Part shown: piece by piece, positions 16,603 through 25,382 of the stretch
Layout: each line of letters opens with the position of its first letter
Numbering within the stretch: the stretch's first letter is position 1
Origin: Ichthyosporea sp. XGB-2017a
Taxonomy: Eukaryota; Opisthokonta; Ichthyosporea
Assembly: GCA_002811675.1 (NCBI GenBank)
Contig: PDIM01010319.1
Span: forward strand, 23,182 to 48,687
Direction of reading: 5' to 3'
DNA length: 25,506 nt
The notes under the pieces: generated by a model
The model's input: only the letters and a program-made list of their open reading frames with translations
What the model was told of the DNA's origin: nothing
Databases searched by the model: none
Translations under genes and position numbers: made by a program

Positions 16603-17679
16603 ATGATGGACACGCAGACGAACACCATTGAGAGGGGTGAGAAGCCCCGGACACGCTATGTGCACCAGGTGACCCTTCTAGCTTATGGTGGTGGGGCTGG
16701 GACGGGTGATTCACGGCCTCCACGGGTGTCCTATCACTCCCACTCGGGCCAGTTCTGTATGCATGCACGGGGGCAGCTTAGAGAGATGGTGGAGACTGCC
16801 GTGGGACAGGGATTTAGACACTATGGCCTTACTGAACATATGCCGCGGCTACACGAGGCGCATCTGTATCCAGAGGAGGCCCAGGCCGGAGTCGGGGTGC
16901 CTGGGTTGGTGGCCACGTTTGATGCGTTTGTGAGGGAGGCACGGAGGCTGCAGGTGGAATATGTAGATAAAATTCGGCTTTGGGTGGGAATGGAGACGGA
17001 TTATATCGGGGGCTGTGTGCCATGGAGGGAATGGAGCGGGGAAGAGGGGAAGACGACCCAAGGCGTGGAGGAAAACAGAAGTGGCGAGGAGTGGGAGAAA
17101 GCCTATGTAGAGTACATTAACTCCCTGGTAGAGAAGTATCAGCTGGACTACGTGGTAGGCTCTCTTCATCATGTGTGCGGACTCCCGATTGACTTTGACG
17201 AAGCTTCGTGTTCGTTCACAAAAGAGCGCCTGTGTGGAGGGGACTCGCGGGTGTTGACCCGGCGTTACTACGACGAACAGTGGCGCATGCTTCAGTCCCT
17301 CCGTCCCCAGGTGGTGGGTCACCTGGATCTAGTACGGCTGTACGGAGGGGGTGCATACGGGAAGGAAGAGGAAGAAATATGGCAAAGAATCACGCGCAAT
17401 GTTGACTTTATTGGCTCCTATGGTGGAATCATAGAGATAAATTCCTCTGCCATCCGCAAGGGCTTAGAGGGAGGACCATATCCACAGGTGGATATTCTAC
17501 GGTACATTGCCAGTGTAGGGATTATGTGCACTCTGTCCGATGATGCCCATGCCCCTGAACAGGTAGGCGCCTGCTATGACCAAATGTGGGCCCTTCTTGG
17601 CAACTCAGTCGCTTCACCGCCCCTTCACCTGGTGCAGATTGATGTTTTTGACTCTGGTGGATTACTTCGCGCGCAATGA
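16603..17679 (+). CDS. HIS2: Histidinol-phosphatase, PHP family (fungal HIS2 type)
   Basis: Converts L-histidinol phosphate to L-histidinol (EC 3.1.3.15), the penultimate enzyme of histidine biosynthesis. The PHP-fold protein of 358 residues resembles yeast His2. Metal-binding words in order: SYHSHSGQF (H45, H47), LTEHMPR (H79), GMETDY (E131), VGSLHHVCGLPIDFD (H189, H190), VVGHLDLVRLYG (H240), GGIIEINSSAIRK (274-286) and LSDDAHAPEQVG (D313, H316). All usual ligands appear present. The frame is open from 16462 only by GTG; the ATG pair at 16603 and 16606 is the likely start. The N-terminal extension of about 40 residues before the first ligand shows no clear targeting signal. It shares a 303-base promoter gap with HslU, and its stop lies 46 bases from that of the opposing ADGF gene. 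A free-living organism making its own histidine is implied. Confidence 0.93.
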   Translation: MMDTQTNTIERGEKPRTRYVHQVTLLAYGGGAGTGDSRPPRVSYHSHSGQFCMHARGQLREMVETAVGQGFRHYGLTEHMPRLHEAHLYPEEAQAGVGVPGLVATFDAFVREARRLQVEYVDKIRLWVGMETDYIGGCVPWREWSGEEGKTTQGVEENRSGEEWEKAYVEYINSLVEKYQLDYVVGSLHHVCGLPIDFDEASCSFTKERLCGGDSRVLTRRYYDEQWRMLQSLRPQVVGHLDLVRLYGGGAYGKEEEEIWQRITRNVDFIGSYGGIIEINSSAIRKGLEGGPYPQVDILRYIASVGIMCTLSDDAHAPEQVGACYDQMWALLGNSVASPPLHLVQIDVFDSGGLLRAQ

Positions 17680-17704
17680 CAAGTTGCTATTGTGTGATAG
17701 AAGC

Positions 17705-17710
17705 TTTATT
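17705..17710 (-). terminator. AATAAA of the ADGF gene
   Basis: Minus-strand AATAAA (TTTATT on the plus strand) lies 16 bases after the ADGF stop, within the 46-base gap to the histidinol-phosphatase stop. I see no plus-strand AATAAA in the gap, so the histidinol-phosphatase transcript probably runs antisense into the ADGF gene. Confidence 0.5.
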
Positions 17711-17725
17711 GTTGTGAGCACTTTG

Positions 17726-19387
17726 TTATGATTGAGGGTCTTGGTATTGATCGATAAGGTAGTCGATAAAAATGTTCCATTGGATTTCCCATCTCTGCAT
17801 AGCGTTTGCAATATCAGAAGACGACATGGCCGCGTACTGAAGAGAATTTATCGCCATCTTCTTGAGGAAAGGCAAGCCCAGAAGTGTGTCAAACCCCATA
17901 AAAGCGTCATACCAATCATACGTTAGTCCCTCAATGTCCCACATGGATGGGTCATCGGACGAGATTACAAAAGATGTGTTTGTTTTTACAAATAAAGACC
18001 CTGGGTGCTCCCGGAGGTCGTGCACGTAGCCAAGGACCTGGTTAGAAATGGGACACACCTCGATTGGGATATTTCTTTCCTTGATAATACTCATTAGATG
18101 GGGATGCTTGGAAAAAGCAATCCCGTGCCCTATCCGTTCTGTATTCAGCAGGATGGCGTCATAGAGGTTGTAGTCTACCTGCTGTCCTGACCAATCCGTC
18201 TCCCCGCCATGGAAAAAGAACTTTACGTGTTCTCTTGCCATCCCAGCCTTCTCGAGATATCTGTGGAAATGATACAAAGATTTCCCCGTATCTTCTCGTC
18301 CTACAAGGTCATAGCCCATGTACAATTTGGGAAATAGCTTCTGTAGGATGGAGGCTTCTTTCAGATTGTGGATGAAATCGTCGCCGTCGATATTCCGAGA
18401 ACTACAGCCGATGATACGGGCATCAATAAAACTGGGATGCTCTTCCTTAAAGCGAGCCAGGAGCTGCTCGTATTCATATAGAAAGTCCTTCTTGTGGTAA
18501 ACTTTCCCGCTCAGGTCATATGTGTCCTGCATTAATGACCTCAATTCCACATATTGTACTTTGTCCTCCACCAGTGTCTCAAGTAGCCGCCAGTTGTAAT
18601 TTCTCCACACAGGGTGGTACGCAAGTAGGGTGTCTGCAACATGTAGAGCCATTTCAAACTCCTTCCATATCCGCGAGGAGTTTGTTAAGTATCTTTGCTG
18701 GTTAAAGTTTCTTGTCATGGTGCTGAGAAGGAATGCATCGAAGCTCCCATTCCCCTTTTTAGCATCCATTGCAGCTCGCTCCGAGGGCACACTACGCCAT
18801 CCTCTGGTACCGAGGCAAGGGGGGGTTGGTTGGTTGACTCCCCCTGCTGCTGACCCCAGCGGGAAAAAATGGAAGGAAATATTCATAGTTACTGGTAAGG
18901 ACTGCCACTCAATGGAAACGCCACTATGATTGTGATAGCACACATGGCAATGCGGATCGTATGTGGCGTTTTTGATGAGCCAGCCCAGCCGCACAGCACT
19001 CTGGCTGTGCAGGTGCAGGAGGCCTCCCTTGGGAAGCTTCCGGAGAAGACGGAAGAGTGGCGATTCCTCCATACGCGCCTTGATTGAAGCGTCAAACACC
19101 GAGGCCGGGATAAAGGCATCATTACCCTGGCGGTCGTATTCATCCCTTTTAATTGAGGCAAGGATTCTATCTGCCTTCCATTCCCTCTGAGAGAGAGGCA
19201 GCTCATGGCCCACCATCCTGCTTCTTTCGCTGGCCACCAACTGGGCCCGTTGGTGCTCGTAGTCAGAGGGCGGTGTTGGGGTGTTGATCTGGTGCATGAG
19301 GAGTGTTGCTGGGTGTGCGAGAGCGAAGGGCAGGAGGAGGAGACCGGAGAGGAAAAGGGAGAGGAAGGAGGTAAGAGCTGGGGCCAT
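17726..19387 (-). CDS. Secreted adenosine deaminase, ADGF/ADA2 (CECR1) type
   Basis: Hydrolyses adenosine to inosine and ammonia outside the cell or in a secretory compartment. The frame opens at 19477 with TTG; the first ATG (19385-19387) gives 553 residues beginning with a clear signal peptide (MAPALTSFLSLFLSGLLLLP then FALA). Zinc-site words: LPKGGLLHLHSQSA (H125, H127), FFHGGETDWSG (H393, E396), LNTERIGHGIAFSKHP (H421) and VISSDDPSMW (D478, D479). FDLVGREDTGKSLYHFHRYL and IPIEVCPISNQVL match ADA2 rather than cytosolic ADA1. The ADGF-specific N-terminal domain (about 40-110) is present, as are the Cys pair in CHVC (147-150) and several N-glycosylation sites (for example NATYD, NHSG, NSSR). 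Differences from human ADA2: HLHS for HLHD and HGGE for HAGE. Zinc ligands are intact, so activity is likely. Confidence 0.92.
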   Translation of the reverse strand: MAPALTSFLSLFLSGLLLLPFALAHPATLLMHQINTPTPPSDYEHQRAQLVASERSRMVGHELPLSQREWKADRILASIKRDEYDRQGNDAFIPASVFDASIKARMEESPLFRLLRKLPKGGLLHLHSQSAVRLGWLIKNATYDPHCHVCYHNHSGVSIEWQSLPVTMNISFHFFPLGSAAGGVNQPTPPCLGTRGWRSVPSERAAMDAKKGNGSFDAFLLSTMTRNFNQQRYLTNSSRIWKEFEMALHVADTLLAYHPVWRNYNWRLLETLVEDKVQYVELRSLMQDTYDLSGKVYHKKDFLYEYEQLLARFKEEHPSFIDARIIGCSSRNIDGDDFIHNLKEASILQKLFPKLYMGYDLVGREDTGKSLYHFHRYLEKAGMAREHVKFFFHGGETDWSGQQVDYNLYDAILLNTERIGHGIAFSKHPHLMSIIKERNIPIEVCPISNQVLGYVHDLREHPGSLFVKTNTSFVISSDDPSMWDIEGLTYDWYDAFMGFDTLLGLPFLKKMAINSLQYAAMSSSDIANAMQRWEIQWNIFIDYLIDQYQDPQS

Positions 19388-19932
19388 TATGAAATAGTGG
19401 GTGTGATTCAATGGTGACAATAATAACAATCCATGTGAGGGTTTTGGTACGAGATTATTCCTCTGGTTGGTCGGCAAAAAGGTGTACCCTTCCCAATTCC
19501 CAGTGAATCAAAATAACTAACCTCAAAAGCCAATGAAACTTGAGAATGGAAGTAAAAGAGAAAACCAGGGCCCTGCACCCGGGGGCCGGGGCCCGGGAGC
19601 GCATTGAAAAAAATCAGGGAGCGCTCCCTGAAAAAAATTAATGGAATGCACTGCGCAGTGCACACAGAAAATATTTTTCACTATAGAAAATCTCTATAGT
19701 GCCAGAATTTCCGTAACCAGGGACATTTGGAAAGAAATCGATACTATTATTTTGACATTTTTGTTGTTTGAAAATCAACATAGTTCGAATATTTAGTGAT
19801 TTGGACTATTTTATTTCTTCTGCAGTTGTGAGGTTGTTGTTGATTTGTTATAAGCAAGTGTAATCAAGGAAAGGAAGCCCAGGCCAAAACAAAAACAGGG
19901 AGCAGTGCATGTGAACGTAAACGAAAGGGACT
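19388..19932. promoter_or_regulatory. Divergent promoter of ADGF and MFS2 with a palindrome cluster
   Basis: A 545-base gap between two start codons. No further gene is supported. Its centre (19566-19701) is a run of palindromes described separately. The MFS2-side leader is A/T-rich and includes a pyrimidine-AG word (TATTTCTTCTGCAG, about 19812-19825) that could be a splice acceptor of a leader intron; no donor was identified. Confidence 0.5.
19566..19701. repeat. Array of perfect palindromes
   Basis: In order: CAGGGCCCTG (19566-19575); a GC-rich element flanked by CCCGGG at 19578-19583 and 19592-19597; the perfect 18-mer TCAGGGAGCGCTCCCTGA (19614-19631); the perfect 16-mer TGCACTGCGCAGTGCA (19647-19662); and CACTATAGA/TCTATAGTG with a 5-base loop (19679-19701). 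The last four centres are about 32-36 bases apart. GGGAGCGC followed by TGAAAAAAAT occurs twice (19595-19616, 19617-19640). Confidence 0.8.
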
Positions 19933-22017
19933 ATGGCACGGGGACAATACACCCAGGTGAGTACCACAGAGCAGGAGGACAGCCAGGAGCACGAAGCGGA
20001 GCAATCATTTGCCTCTCACCCGCAAACCCAAAGTAGTGGCAACAGCAGCAGAGCTACTATTGGCGCGAGCAGGGTGGAGCAGTTGGAGCAGTGGGGAAGT
20101 GAAAGCGGTGGGGTGGTCACGTCATTTGTAAACGACGACGATTTGTATTACCAGCGACAAGAGCTGGAAGAGGAGGAAGAGGAGGGGGCAGCACTTGTAC
20201 TAAGGACTGAGAGTGTGACAAGCAGTAGCTGTGACGAGGAGCTGGCGAGAATGATTGAGCAGGACAACCTTGCCATGCAGGCTGAGGCAGAACGCGGAGG
20301 GGGAAGCTGGCGAGAGGAAGAAAAGGAGAAGAAGGAGACCATGGTTCTGGAGACAATGGAGCTGAGGGAAGATATGGTGGATGGGGAAGAGGTTAGTAAT
20401 GCCCCGTTTCAATGGGATGTGTCTTCGGTGGCGATTATTTTCCTCGGTGTGTCTATGAATTTCGGGTTTGCCATCATGGCAGCCTCTATACAATCTTACT
20501 GGCATGTGCTGGCCCCGGGAAAGGATAATCTCTATGGCTTCTTCTTTGGTTGCTATGAAATTGGGCCTTTTGTGTTAACTCCATTGATGGGTTATCTAGC
20601 GGACCTAGTGGGCATCAAGCTCTTGTGTGTGATATCGCTTATTGCTTCCATCGCAGGGAACACTCTCTATTCCCTTGCGTACATACTCGCTACAGGAATT
20701 GATGGGAATGACATTGACAACGCTCTCGGGTGGCAGGTGTTGATTGGGGGACGTCTTTTGGCAGGGTTTGGGGCAACCAGTTGTGCAGTGGGGGTGATTT
20801 ATCTCGCAAAAGTGACCACCTACCACAACAGGGCCGGGGTGATTGGTGTGTATCGTTCCACCCAAGTCATGGCTCGAACAATGGGGCCTTTGCTGATGCT
20901 TCCCACAGTCAAAATGGACCTCACCATCAACACTACAGAGGAGAAACTCTTGAACTTTTACACCTTACCTGGGTGGACAGCGGTGATTTTTGCCACCGTC
21001 ACCCTGGTGTTGATACTGATGATGAAGGAGCCTCGAGAGGTGGATGCGGCCACAGGAAATGAAATGACCGAAAGTCAAGTGCACCAACCCTTTCGATATA
21101 GCAAGGCAAGAGGGCTGGTGAAAGACACAGTGTATCTCTCCACCCTTCACTTCATCATTTCTTCAGCAACGTTTGCTGTTTTTTCGCAAATGTTTGACTT
21201 TGCAGTGGCACAGTTCCACATGATTGATAATGCTAGTGAGTTGTGGAAGATCTATTTATCCTTTGGCCTTGGAATAATTCCAGCTGCATCCTGTCTGGTC
21301 CTTACGAAGAATCGTCAGTATCGTGTAACGGATTATGAATTCATTCTGCTAGGACTGGCTGCACTGGTCATTTCATTTCTTTTCCTCGCAAGTTGGGAGA
21401 GCGTTCCACCACAAAGTCTTTATTTCATTGGAACAGGAGCTATGGGAATATCCGAAATATGGTATTCATCGATGAGTGAGTCCTTTTGGACTAAAAAATG
21501 TTCTCAGAAAAGAGCTGAAGCAGCAGACAAATTTGGGCTTTTTATCGTTACCATGAACTGCTGTGGTGCTTTGGGCAAATTTGTTGGGCCAGCCATTGGT
21601 GGGCTGGTGTTGGATGTCCAGCGGGTCACACTCGAGTCTATTGGCATCGTCGTCAATGAGAAATGGGCATATAGCGACGACGCCACAGAGTACTTCCAGC
21701 ATTTGGATGACCCCAAACTTTACCCTCAAGTAACCGAGGCATGTGATTTACGCTACCCTCAGCACTTTTTTCAGAGGGGGTGTGATGTAGAGAATGTGAA
21801 TATCTTTCTCGCCACCATGGGTAGCATCATTTTTGCATCTGGTATCTTCATGGGCTTCTACTACTTTCCTCGCAATATGATCCCAAGAGACGAATCAACT
21901 GTAGAAGATAGAAACGGGAAACACCATCGTTCTTACATTTCCCTTCTCTATTCCTCTTCGATGTCAAAGTTACACCCTTTGTTGCCCAATGCATCAGCTT
22001 CGTCTCTAGAAGAATAG
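19933..22017 (+). CDS. Major facilitator superfamily transporter 2, paralogue of the gene at 11863
   Basis: A polytopic transporter of 694 residues. An N-terminal cytosolic extension of about 160 residues, rich in Glu, Gln and Ser and partly coiled-coil-like (74-155), is absent from its paralogue. The membrane part begins at FQWDVSSVAIIFLG (159-172). MFS motif A-like GYLADLVGIK is at 220-229, followed by GGRLLAGFGATSCAVGVIYL. The second half has SFWTKKCSQKRAEAADKFG and a Cys-bearing loop, CDLRYPQHFFQRGCD, both nearly identical in layout to the first MFS gene, which shows common ancestry. The start is the ATG at 19933, and an AATAAA is at 22065-22070. Divergent from ADGF and convergent with PSMD1. 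The substrate is unknown; the CLN7/SPX-MFS-like fold is inferred from general pattern. Confidence 0.85.
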   Translation: MARGQYTQVSTTEQEDSQEHEAEQSFASHPQTQSSGNSSRATIGASRVEQLEQWGSESGGVVTSFVNDDDLYYQRQELEEEEEEGAALVLRTESVTSSSCDEELARMIEQDNLAMQAEAERGGGSWREEEKEKKETMVLETMELREDMVDGEEVSNAPFQWDVSSVAIIFLGVSMNFGFAIMAASIQSYWHVLAPGKDNLYGFFFGCYEIGPFVLTPLMGYLADLVGIKLLCVISLIASIAGNTLYSLAYILATGIDGNDIDNALGWQVLIGGRLLAGFGATSCAVGVIYLAKVTTYHNRAGVIGVYRSTQVMARTMGPLLMLPTVKMDLTINTTEEKLLNFYTLPGWTAVIFATVTLVLILMMKEPREVDAATGNEMTESQVHQPFRYSKARGLVKDTVYLSTLHFIISSATFAVFSQMFDFAVAQFHMIDNASELWKIYLSFGLGIIPAASCLVLTKNRQYRVTDYEFILLGLAALVISFLFLASWESVPPQSLYFIGTGAMGISEIWYSSMSESFWTKKCSQKRAEAADKFGLFIVTMNCCGALGKFVGPAIGGLVLDVQRVTLESIGIVVNEKWAYSDDATEYFQHLDDPKLYPQVTEACDLRYPQHFFQRGCDVENVNIFLATMGSIIFASGIFMGFYYFPRNMIPRDESTVEDRNGKHHRSYISLLYSSSMSKLHPLLPNASASSLEE

Positions 22018-22064
22018 TTGCTTCACCACCTATCCTTCTCTCTTAAGCAAAAATCTCGTTAAAG

Positions 22065-22070
22065 AATAAA
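22065..22070 (+). terminator. AATAAA of MFS2
   Basis: AATAAA lies 47 bases after the MFS2 stop. Confidence 0.5.
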
Positions 22071-22111
22071 AAAACACCAACTATTCACATACGAAAGGCA
22101 TGCTATTATAC

Positions 22112-22117
22112 TTTATT
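22112..22117 (-). terminator. AATAAA of PSMD1
   Basis: Minus-strand AATAAA (TTTATT on plus) lies 84 bases after the PSMD1 stop and 42 bases from the opposing MFS2 signal. Confidence 0.5.
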
Positions 22118-22201
22118 TCAATTGGGGTCAAAAGTAATTCCTAAAAACGGTATTTCCCTTGTTTATGCTTTATATATATAATCTACTACTACAATTAGAC
22201 C

Positions 22202-25200
22202 TTAATTCTCCTCCTCGACATATTCGAAGGGCTCAGGGGCCTCTGGTTCATTCTCTTCGCCTTCAGCGCCGGCACCATCCGTTGCAGAGGCTTTTGGAGC
22301 AGATAGTTCAACAAGTTCCTCTTCCTTCGTTGGGTCTTTATCACGTAACATGACAATACCACCAAACATATCTTGCGCCTTGACAGGAGAATACCTTGTA
22401 TTTTCAAACGAAATGACCTTCAACTGACTAGCTACAACGCGTGCAGGGTTTTGTAACATTTCAAATTCTGGTTCTTTAACTTTCTCTTTCTTTGCCTGGT
22501 CTCCACCTTCTTTTTCTTTATCCTTCTTTTCGTCTACATCCATGCTCGTAGGTCCTTCAGCAGCAGCAGCAGCCTCTTCTTTTTTCTTTGAATGTATTTT
22601 AGACTTCACCGAAACCGACAATACAGCGGTTGAAACCTTTTCTTTCGACACCTCCTTTGGTTCTTCTGTCATTGGCGGGTAAGCAAACACGGATGGTTTC
22701 GCATTCGACTTAAATTCAATCTTCGGCATTTTCAGGTCCTTGTTCAAACCAATCAGAGATGTTGGGGAGAGTGCCAAAGAAATAAAATAGGTCATTGGGT
22801 ACCAGTACCAGAACTGGGAGAAAAGGAGAAGTCCAACAACAGTTGGCATGTTAGTGTGTCCAGTGCGTGACTGCAGCGAGATAGAAACATTACGTCCACC
22901 AGCATCAATAATACCCTGCCCTAAAATAGCTCCAAACTTCGTGAGAGTGTCTTCGTGCTTATTGGAAATAGCTTTCTCCAGCTTTTGTCTAACGGTCTTC
23001 GAGTGCGGAGACTTAGTTTCACTTAAGTTCATACAGACCATCGAAAGAGCAACGAGGGCACCTTGGCGCACATAGTCGACACCGTCTTCTGACAAAGGCT
23101 CCAAAAGGGCAATGGCATCGGGGAGACCAGTACCTGCGCATGCAATACCTAGGGCCAAAGCTGCACCGTATCGAACATGTGGGTTGTAACTTTCGGAGAG
23201 AAGAGATACAGCATTAGGGCACTGTTCAGGGTTGCGAAAAAGAAGAAAACCAAGGCAAGTTACAGCAGCCCGTCTAACATCATCATTACAATCAGATACT
23301 GCAACGTGGAGAAGTTTGCGAATTGCTTTGTTATTTCCTGTACCACAATAAGCCATTCCAATACAATACATTGCAGAGAATCTCAAAATGGGATCTTTAT
23401 CGTCTTGCAAGCTCTGTATAATACCATCCGCAGATTCTTCCATACCATAAACAACCATTGAAACACCAATAGCAAGGCCTCTAATAATTTTCTCGTGCTG
23501 TGTTTCCCGGGCGTATTGCACCATCTCATCCAAAGCTTGTGCATTATTTGTACCCAGCATTACCAATCCCATAGCAATACCAGCAGCTTCACCGGCCACT
23601 GCATTGTCTGTGTAAAGAATATTCTTTATATCCTCATAAGCAGACACAGATTCTGTTGCCATGCAGGCAACTCCGACACCTAGACAAGCACCATGCTGTA
23701 CGACCTCTGATGTAGCCGTTTTCAATTGGGTAAGAAGATACTTGCTGATATGCTCCCCGTGGTTGGCATGGATAAGGCCCATGGCGAATAAGGATCCGCC
23801 CTCTGAATATGCGCTTCCATTGACACCCGGTTGAGGCAAATAGGGCTGAAGAATCTTATGCCCAGAACCGATGTGTCCCTTGTGAATGACCCCAAGACTT
23901 GCAGTCGCTCCAAATTTTGCCCAGTTAGTTGCACGCGCCAGCCACTCGAGATTGTCCCTGAGAAAAGTATCAACAGTGGTTCCCATATGCAGAATTGCAT
24001 GGCAGGCAACAATGGCTGTGTGACATACATTATTCCTAACCACGGCATTTTTAGTATTGTTTAAAACGAGCAAATCCACATTTTTGTTGCGAAACAAGAA
24101 CTCCTGGTGCGTCGTTATGGTAATTTCTCCACTTAGAATACGGTCTAACTTTACCAGCTTTTCGTCAAAAGTGTCCTTTTTACTTGGCCCGTCCACATCC
24201 ATTTTCCCTCCCGTGCTCTTACCGCTACTGGACGAAGATGCAGCTGCGACTGCTTCTGCTGGTGGTTTGGGAAGCTTCGAACGTAAAGATGAGACAAAAT
24301 GTTGCGTAGCAGACTCGAATACATCAAAAGCAACTTGAAAGGCCATCAAAGACTCAGATTCCCCAGCAGATATAAGGCCTTTCAGAACCTCAGCCAGGCG
24401 TTCACTTTCGTCCAAAAAGATAAGACATTGTGACATGCGAATGTGGTCAGGGGTTTTAAGAGAACTGTAAAGTTTCACAAGAATGCGCAATACATTATTT
24501 CTAAAAGCCCTGCTCTGCACCAAAGTCATGCAGATCTTCATGCAGTATGACAATAAATCACTCATATCTGGAGATTCTTTTACAGCACGTTCAAAAATAT
24601 CAAGCCTGCGCGTCTCTAAACTGATTCCAATAGCCTGACGGTATTCCTTTTCCTTAAAGCATTTTTCAAACATTCCATTCACAATCGCCTCCAGACGAGA
24701 GTCAATGGGCTTTGGTTTTGCTGCTTGCAAATTCTCTAATCGAAGGCTAATATACTTATCAATACACTTGGCTGTTGGAAATACAAATGTTATGATTGTG
24801 ACACAATAACATAAAACAAACACACAACACGGACATAACAGAGTTAGTAAAGAAAAGGCTCCCTGCACACATTCTTTTTCAAATATCTACCCTTGATAAA
24901 TCTTATTTATCCTACGCGCACGACAGCAAGTATTGCACCCCAACAACGAAAGTAATGCCTACATACCAATGATTGTATTCACAAACTCTGAAGAATCGGC
25001 ACTGTCCACCTCAAACAGCTCCCCGGCCCCCAAAGCAAATGAAAGAGAGTCATCAAACTCTCCTAGATGATAATATACTTTGCTTGCAATCAGCGACGCC
25101 AGCTTGCGCTGTGGGAACGCTTCGTCCTCATAGAATATCTCAATCTTCTCAATCGCCTCGGATATTTCCGCCCAAAAGATATCAACCATGCAGTTGAGCT

Positions 25201-25382
25201 TCTCCAATGCGTATACGCGAAGCTCTGGCTGAGGTTCATCCAGTAGGGCAATTACCCCAGCTACACATACATGTCACCAAAACACAACCAAATAGTTAGA
25301 AGGGTTAGTCATTCCTTTCTCACATAAGCGAGCCTTGTTTTCGTTTACGTGAATACACACCTGCTGACGTAAGCACTGCCAT
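22202..25382 (-). CDS. PSMD1: 26S proteasome regulatory subunit PSMD1/Rpn2 (three exons)
   Basis: Rpn2 is the large scaffold of the 19S base; it holds the Rpn13 ubiquitin receptor and contacts the Rpt ring. I join exon 1 (25361-25382), exon 2 (24967-25260) and exon 3 (22202-24771), totalling 2886 bases and 961 residues (human PSMD1 953). The junctions restore family sequence: [16 protein letters not shown] across intron 1 and EFVNTII-AKCIDKY across intron 2. The N-terminal helical domain is followed by proteasome/cyclosome repeats (about 400-780). The strongly conserved [20 protein letters not shown] and [17 protein letters not shown] lie in the C-terminal part. A Lys/Glu/Ala-rich insert follows, and the end [10 protein letters not shown] matches the Rpn13-binding tail. 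The frame open to 24868 starts with GTG and reads through intron 2, so that extension is not protein. Confidence 0.95.
24772..24966 (-). other. PSMD1 intron 2 (195 bases)
   Basis: Donor GTATGT, acceptor TTTCCAACAG, phase 1. A perfect TACTAAC branch-site word is at 24843-24849. Removal restores the conserved TIIAKCIDKY segment. Confidence 0.92.
25261..25360 (-). other. PSMD1 intron 1 (100 bases)
   Basis: Donor GTGTGT after codon fragment G, acceptor TGTGTAG, phase 1. A branch-like TGACTAAC lies inside. Splicing joins a 22-base first exon to the conserved N-terminus. Confidence 0.88.

Noticed and set aside
19388-19477. ADGF frame extended 30 codons upstream
   Set aside because: It begins with TTG, and the signal peptide starts at the ATG of 19387.
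24772-24868. PSMD1 open frame reading through to a GTG at 24868
   Set aside because: This is intron 2 sequence; splicing restores the conserved protein.
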